DNA from: Subdoligranulum sp.
Lineage (GTDB): Bacteria; Bacillota; Clostridia; Oscillospirales; Ruminococcaceae
DNA: 43,719 bases
Direction: 5' to 3'
Assembly: GCA_004555405.1 (NCBI GenBank)
Contig: SFIE01000028.1
Span: 1-43,719 of the forward strand
Below are positions 40,476 through 43,719 of the stretch, one piece after another. Position 1 is the first letter of the stretch; every line of letters starts with the position of its first letter. The position numbers and the translations under genes are program-made. The notes beneath the pieces are model-generated. The model did no database searches. It saw only the letters and a program-made list of their open reading frames with translations, and was not told the DNA's origin.

Positions 40476-41114
40476 TTAATTTGCATAATACGCCGGCACA
40501 TTCCCCACGATCAGCACATCGGCCAGCGGCACAGTGATATTGCTTTCCGCCCGGCTGCGATAATTTAAAAGCGTGGTGCTCAGGGCGATCTCAAAAGTCA
40601 GTTCCATGCTGAAGCGCGTTTGGTTTACACCGGCACTCTGCAGACTGGGCCGGATCTGCACCCGGCTAAAGTGCTGCGGATAAATTTTCATGCGGATCAT
40701 AGGGCCCTCCTGCGAGAAAAAATAGGTTCCCAGCAGCGCTGTGATATGCACCTGCGGCTGCTCACGCACAGCATGGTCCAGCGCGTGGGACAGGGCGGCG
40801 GCGGCTTTGGTCTGCGCTTCGTTCATGCGGGCCGTGTTCACGATCACTTGCGTTACTCTGCCGTTGGCATCCCTGTTTATGGAATACAGAGTGTCGGCCC
40901 ATGCGGGATCTTGGTGCAGCGTTTCGGAAACAGCGCTCTGCACAGCCCCGGCGGCAATGCGCTCGCACTCGAAAGCCGCATATTCCTGCACGCCGCGGGC
41001 CAGACATTGATCCGCGCTGAAGATTAAATACCCCAAAAGCACCACCAGCACAAGGATTCGTATTCCCCACACTATGCGGCATTGCCGGTGCGGCTTGGGC
41101 CGTTTTCTTCGCAT
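40476..41114 (-). CDS. yunB: Sporulation protein YunB
   Basis: 212-residue protein with one N-terminal membrane helix (about 17-36) and an outside domain. Family-typical stretches: AINxAV-like IAAGAVQSAVSETL, INRDANGRVTQVIVNTARMN, GPMIRMKIYP and SAGVNQTRFSMELTFEIALS. In Bacillus YunB is a sigma-E mother-cell protein needed for efficient sporulation; molecular role unknown. The ATG at 41114 has GGGAG 5 bases upstream; a GTG at 41120 is the alternative. Followed after 22 bases by the ligA promoter region. Confidence 0.88.
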   Translation of the reverse strand: MRRKRPKPHRQCRIVWGIRILVLVVLLGYLIFSADQCLARGVQEYAAFECERIAAGAVQSAVSETLHQDPAWADTLYSINRDANGRVTQVIVNTARMNEAQTKAAAALSHALDHAVREQPQVHITALLGTYFFSQEGPMIRMKIYPQHFSRVQIRPSLQSAGVNQTRFSMELTFEIALSTTLLNYRSRAESNITVPLADVLIVGNVPAYYAN

Positions 41115-41162
41115 ACACACTCCCCCCTTTTTTGGACCGGCCGTTTTTCGTATTGGCCCTAT

Positions 41163-41205
41163 GCAGGCCCGTTATATTATATGGGCCTGCCGGGCTGCGT
41201 GTACA
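41163..41205 (-). promoter_or_regulatory. yunB promoter region set in an inverted repeat
   Basis: TGTACA (41200-41205), 18 bases, TATAAT (41176-41181) on the minus strand. The -10 lies in the 12-base loop of a perfect 8-bp inverted repeat GCAGGCCC/GGGCCTGC (41163-41190). The same bases read CATATAAT, one mismatch from a sigma-E -10, which would suit yunB; no sigma-E -35 is evident. Confidence 0.4.
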
Positions 41206-41226
41206 GCGATCTTTCTGCCGGGGCAC

Positions 41227-41260
41227 AAAAAATCTCCCCATACTTTTCGTACAGGGAGAT
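41227..41260 (-). terminator. Terminator after the 3D-domain gene
   Basis: A 12-bp stem with two G-U pairs (41232-41243 with 41249-41260) and a GAAAA loop, then TTTTT on the minus strand. It ends a long 3' untranslated stretch of the 3D gene. Confidence 0.78.
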
Positions 41261-41449
41261 CGTTTGGTTGATTTTATGGCAATACCGCACAATTCTAAGT
41301 GCCGATGCGGTGAGCGAGAAGTGCAAGCTGCTAAGCAAAAAGCGCAGATAATACTTTGTGTATTATCGAGTATTTTTGCAAAGCAGATTGTGTTTCGCAG
41401 CCGCGGCAGCGGTGCTTAAGCCGTCAGGCGTGCATTGCGCGGTGTTGCC
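41261..41449 (-). other. Non-coding stretch between 3D gene stop and its terminator
   Basis: With the yunB promoter and terminator this makes a gene-free gap of about 335 bases (41115-41449). This part would be a 3' untranslated region of about 190 bases. It contains a perfect 8-bp hairpin GATAATAC/GTATTATC (41346-41366 area) and an ACCGCA/TGCGGT pair, but no supported ORF. A small RNA or decayed gene is possible; nothing recognisable is seen. Confidence 0.35.
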
Positions 41450-42478
41450 TTAGCCCACTACATACACATTTACCTGCTGCACGGCATTGAGCAGGGCTTC
41501 GCTGAAGGACTCGTAGTACAGGTCTACCAAGCCGCTGCCGGACATCAGCGCCCCGCCGGTATCCGCTGCAATGGCATAGCCATATACAAACTGGCCGTTG
41601 GTGGACTCGATATACAGCAGTGTGCCGTAAGGGATCAGCGCCGGGTTTACCGCACAGGTGCCGTAGCCCAGGCGGCGGCCGCTGGCCCCGCGCGGATTTG
41701 TGCGGCGAGAGCTATAGCCCGTTGCGCGGCCTGTATATACCGCACGGTAGCTTGCGGGCTTGTTGGTGGTACCGTCCGGCCCGGTAAGGCTGGAAACAGG
41801 CGCCCCAGCCGCATAAGCCTTGATGATAGTGTTTTGCGGCTGCACCGTGGTTTGTATTGCGATCATCTGGCTGGACTCAAACTCGCCGTCCACCCAGCGC
41901 TCGCGCCAAGTAAGCTCGTTGGTGCCTTCATGGCCTTCCACTACGGTTACCTGGCGGCGCTTATTGCGGTAAAACAGACTGGTGTACTGATATTCCGTTT
42001 CAAACGGAATGCTTTCGGTGGTCACAGTGTCCTGATAAGACACACGGTGTACTATGATGGGCGTATCCTCTGTTACCGGAGCGTTCAGGCTGGGCTCGGT
42101 GTAATCATGCTCGCCCAATGTGATGCCCGCTTTATCCAGCGCATCCTGCACATTGCCGCCGCTCATTTTTGCGGTGTGGCTTTCTCCGTCGGCCTGCAGC
42201 ACAAAAGAGAATGTGTTTTGCAGGCTGATATTTTCAATTTGGTTGGGATATGCCGTATAATAGCAGATGTCGCCCTCCGAAATCTGTATTCCGGCTTTTT
42301 GCAGCAGCTTATCATTGTCTTGTTCATGGCTTACAAAAGCCACGGTGCTGCCGCTGGCATCTGTGACATATACCGTGCGCAGCCCCTGCGAGGCCGCCAG
42401 TACCACAAGCGTTAGCCCGGAGGCTGCTATCAGCACCGCCGCAGGCCGTGCCAAAAGCGCGGGCAGCTTCCGGCGCAT
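41450..42478 (-). CDS. Cell-wall protein with DUF348, G5 and 3D domains (YabE/RpfB-like)
   Basis: 342-residue secreted or anchored protein: one hydrophobic segment (about 13-31), two DUF348-type ubiquitin-like segments (TVYVTDASGSTVAFVSHEQD, LQNTFSFVLQADGESHTAKM), a G5 domain (SIPFETEYQYTSLFYRNKRRQVTVVEGHEG) and a C-terminal 3D domain (GYGTCAVNPALIPYGTLLYIE, AADTGGALMSGSGLVDLYY) with catalytic-type aspartates of the MltA-like fold. Probably a peptidoglycan-cleaving enzyme for growth or germination. The ATG at 42478 has no ribosome site close by; a strong AAAGGAGGG lies 8 bases before an in-frame ACG at 42508, so the true N-terminus is uncertain. Confidence 0.88.
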   Translation of the reverse strand: MRRKLPALLARPAAVLIAASGLTLVVLAASQGLRTVYVTDASGSTVAFVSHEQDNDKLLQKAGIQISEGDICYYTAYPNQIENISLQNTFSFVLQADGESHTAKMSGGNVQDALDKAGITLGEHDYTEPSLNAPVTEDTPIIVHRVSYQDTVTTESIPFETEYQYTSLFYRNKRRQVTVVEGHEGTNELTWRERWVDGEFESSQMIAIQTTVQPQNTIIKAYAAGAPVSSLTGPDGTTNKPASYRAVYTGRATGYSSRRTNPRGASGRRLGYGTCAVNPALIPYGTLLYIESTNGQFVYGYAIAADTGGALMSGSGLVDLYYESFSEALLNAVQQVNVYVVG

Positions 42479-42557
42479 TTGTTCGGTAATTCTAACTGTC
42501 CAGTTCGTGCGCGATCCCTCCTTTGGGTTGGGTTACAGTGATCCTTAAATTGTATCT

Positions 42558-42586
42558 ATTTTATCAGAAACGGCCCTATTGGTCAA
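42558..42586 (-). promoter_or_regulatory. Promoter of the 3D-domain gene
   Basis: Minus strand TTGACC, exact 17-base spacer, TAAAAT (5 of 6 matches in each hexamer). The leader would be about 75 bases to the ATG. Confidence 0.62.
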
Positions 42587-42590
42587 ATCA

Positions 42591-42621
42591 AAAGGCCATT
42601 TTATGCCCAAAAATGGCCTTT
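42591..42621. repeat. Perfect 12-bp inverted repeat between divergent promoters
   Basis: AAAGGCCATTTT and AAAATGGCCTTT pair exactly across a 7-base loop, immediately upstream of the 3D-gene -35 and about 80 bases upstream of the tRNA promoter. There is no T-run on either side, so it looks like a protein-binding palindrome or DNA structure rather than a terminator. Confidence 0.6.
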
Positions 42622-42701
42622 ATTCGCCAGATACGACATTTTCAAAAGTGCCCTTCAAAATAAGACCCGACAAAATATTTTAAATTTTATCAAAAAAGCT
42701 G

Positions 42702-42730
42702 TTGACAAACCCCTGTGCAGCTGGTATACT
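42702..42730 (+). promoter_or_regulatory. tRNA-Ala promoter
   Basis: TTGACA (perfect -35), exact 17-base spacer, TATACT, 32 bases before the tRNA. Strong consensus, as usual for stable RNA genes. Confidence 0.87.
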
Positions 42731-42762
42731 AAACAAGTCGTCAGGAAACGGCGCACCGGTTT

Positions 42763-42838
<76 letters not shown>

Positions 42839-42896
42839 AAACACGCGTAGTCGAACTCGTTTGGTTCAAAAACGTGTTCTGTCTGACGCAAAGATT

Positions 42897-42929
42897 ACCA
42901 CAGCGATAATGCGCTGTGGTATTTTTTTT
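42897..42929 (+). terminator. Terminator of the tRNA-Ala gene
   Basis: Perfect 9-bp stem ACCACAGCG/CGCTGTGGT with a 6-base loop, then eight T on the plus strand. Confidence 0.93.
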
Positions 42930-42984
42930 GCATTTTTTCAGCACATGACCCATAACCTTTATATATAATGTAATATATAGACAT

Positions 42985-43030
42985 ACAAAAAAGAAGGCCA
43001 GCAGCTTGCTTAAAAATCAAGCTGCTGGCC
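42985..43030 (-). terminator. Terminator after the holin gene
   Basis: Perfect 13-bp stem (42996-43008 with 43018-43030), 9-base loop, then TTCTTTTTTG on the minus strand. It closes the phage-like gene run. Confidence 0.92.
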
Positions 43031-43037
43031 CTTATTG

Positions 43038-43511
43038 TTACTGTTTATCCGATCTATCCGAGCTATCCGAGATTTCAGCAGCCTGCTTCCCGGCTGCCAG
43101 CAGTTTTACCAGCCAACTTGGCACAGGCGCTCCCATGGCCGCGGCGTTTTCCGCGATGCTGCCGAGCTCGGTAAAAATGTACCACACCAACACCACCGGC
43201 AGGATCACCACCGTATACGCAATGCCCAGATTGGGGATGTGCTCCACTGTTACGCCCAGCACACCATCGGCCAGCGCGGCCACGATCACCACCACAATCA
43301 TGCCAGCCTTATGCCAAATCCCGGCCCGAGCAACGCTGCTTGCCCACTCGCCCTTGCTTGCTGCTGCGCTGCTGCCGGTGATCCAGTCCAACACCATGCA
43401 GGCCGCCCAAGCCAAAACCAGCCAGCCGAGCCAGCCAAAGGCTGCGCCGAAGGCGCCGCACACGGCAACCACCGTGCCCTTGATCCACACAAAAATATTG
43501 CTGTTTTCCAT
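43038..43511 (-). CDS. Phage holin (Phage_holin_4_1 / toxin-secretion holin type)
   Basis: 157-residue small membrane protein with about three hydrophobic segments: WIKGTVVAVCGAFGAAFGWLGWLVLAWAACMVLDWITG, AGMIVVVIVAALADGVLG and IAYTVVILPVVLVWYIFTELGSIAENAAAMG. The CMVLDWITGSSAA motif followed by a KGEWASSVARAGIWHK loop and LGSIAENAA are landmarks of the phi29-like/Clostridium holin family, which opens the membrane for lysins. The charged tail SDSSDRSDK comes from three 9-base repeats. GGAGAG lies 4-5 bases before the ATG at 43511. It follows another phage-like gene after 10 bases. Confidence 0.9.
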   Translation of the reverse strand: MENSNIFVWIKGTVVAVCGAFGAAFGWLGWLVLAWAACMVLDWITGSSAAASKGEWASSVARAGIWHKAGMIVVVIVAALADGVLGVTVEHIPNLGIAYTVVILPVVLVWYIFTELGSIAENAAAMGAPVPSWLVKLLAAGKQAAEISDSSDRSDKQ

Positions 43512-43521
43512 GTTACTCTCC

Positions 43522-43719
43522 TTACTTACACTCCAGCCCCAGCTCCGCCGCCAGCGCCTGGATGGCCACATCGTCACCGCCAGTCATGGGGCCGATGGTC
43601 AGCTTTGCATTCACGCGCAATCCCAGTGCCTCCGCCTTGTCCGCAAGCCTGGTCCAATCTTCACGCGCAGCCGGGCCGATCTCGCGGGTATAGCTGGCAG
43701 CCTGTGCGCCGTTTTCGCC
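43522..43719 (-). CDS. C-terminal end of a phage-associated protein (5' part missing)
   Basis: Only the last 65 residues are present; the gene continues beyond the right edge. The frame is open from the edge to TAA at 43522. The end, LTIGPMTGGDDVAIQALAAELGLECK, resembles a short IGPxTxGD...LAxxLGL motif I associate with the C-termini of phage endolysins and related wall-active proteins in Firmicutes, and the holin follows 10 bases later, so an endolysin is plausible. This is inference: no catalytic domain is visible. Confidence 0.6.
   Translation of the reverse strand, partial: GENGAQAASYTREIGPAAREDWTRLADKAEALGLRVNAKLTIGPMTGGDDVAIQALAAELGLECK

Overview
The window reads as chromosome of an anaerobic, spore-forming Firmicute of class Clostridia, most likely Oscillospirales/Ruminococcaceae. 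This is inferred from gene content: spoIIIAA, yabP, yabQ and yunB (sporulation); HemZ; reverse-type rubrerythrin; a clostridial three-domain S1 protein; DUF951, DUF4364 and DUF4358 families; and a moderately high GC content. No species is claimed. About 38 protein genes and one tRNA are packed tightly, mostly on the minus strand, so most operons read from right to left.

Layout from left to right. (1) 1-5744, minus: DUF951 protein, prfA, the tRNA t6A enzyme Sua5/YwlC, coaE, a lytic transglycosylase and an M18 aminopeptidase, closed by a terminator. The start of spoIIIAA follows and runs off the left edge. (2) 5904-7431, plus: a clostridial S1-domain protein and a DUF4364 protein. (3) 7586-8820, minus: rubrerythrin with its own promoter and palindrome, and a Gx-type membrane transporter. 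(4) 9026-12279, plus: a DUF4358 lipoprotein, then an AlgI-like MBOAT acyltransferase paired with a DHHW protein, probably an extracellular polymer acylation pair. (5) 12378-19670, minus: an ABC-F protein, two HAD phosphatases, an SGNH hydrolase with a Pro-Thr tail, a small acidic ORF whose ribosome binding site lies inside a perfect hairpin, an orphan PTS EIIA and a THUMP rRNA methyltransferase.

(6) 19753-22942, minus: the conserved block mazG-hup-rqcP-yabP-yabQ-divIC-yabR behind one good promoter. It links nucleotide clean-up, nucleoid protein, ribosome rescue, spore coat/cortex and division. (7) 23090-24600: zinc-ribbon protein and nucleoside kinase. (8) 24566-33168: the clostridial recJ-rel-dtd-MBL-hemZ series, with a DUF6311 membrane protein inserted between rel and dtd. 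(9) 33198-37029: cdaA-cdaR (c-di-AMP synthesis) followed by an FAD oxidoreductase. (10) 37085-40450: ispDF fusion and ligA. (11) 40476-42586: yunB and a G5/3D-domain cell-wall protein. (12) 42702-43719: tRNA-Ala(GGC) on the plus strand, then a converging phage-type holin and the tail end of another phage-like gene, suggesting the edge of a prophage next to the tRNA.

Most of the window is ordinary core genome. The least explained features are the hairpin-occluded small ORF near 15.3 kb, the start region of the 3D protein (a strong Shine-Dalgarno ahead of an ACG codon), the internal ribosome binding site at the IspD-IspF junction, the palindrome beside the rubrerythrin promoter, and the tRNA/phage boundary. 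I found no CRISPR array, no insertion sequence and no clearly new multi-gene defence or metabolic system.
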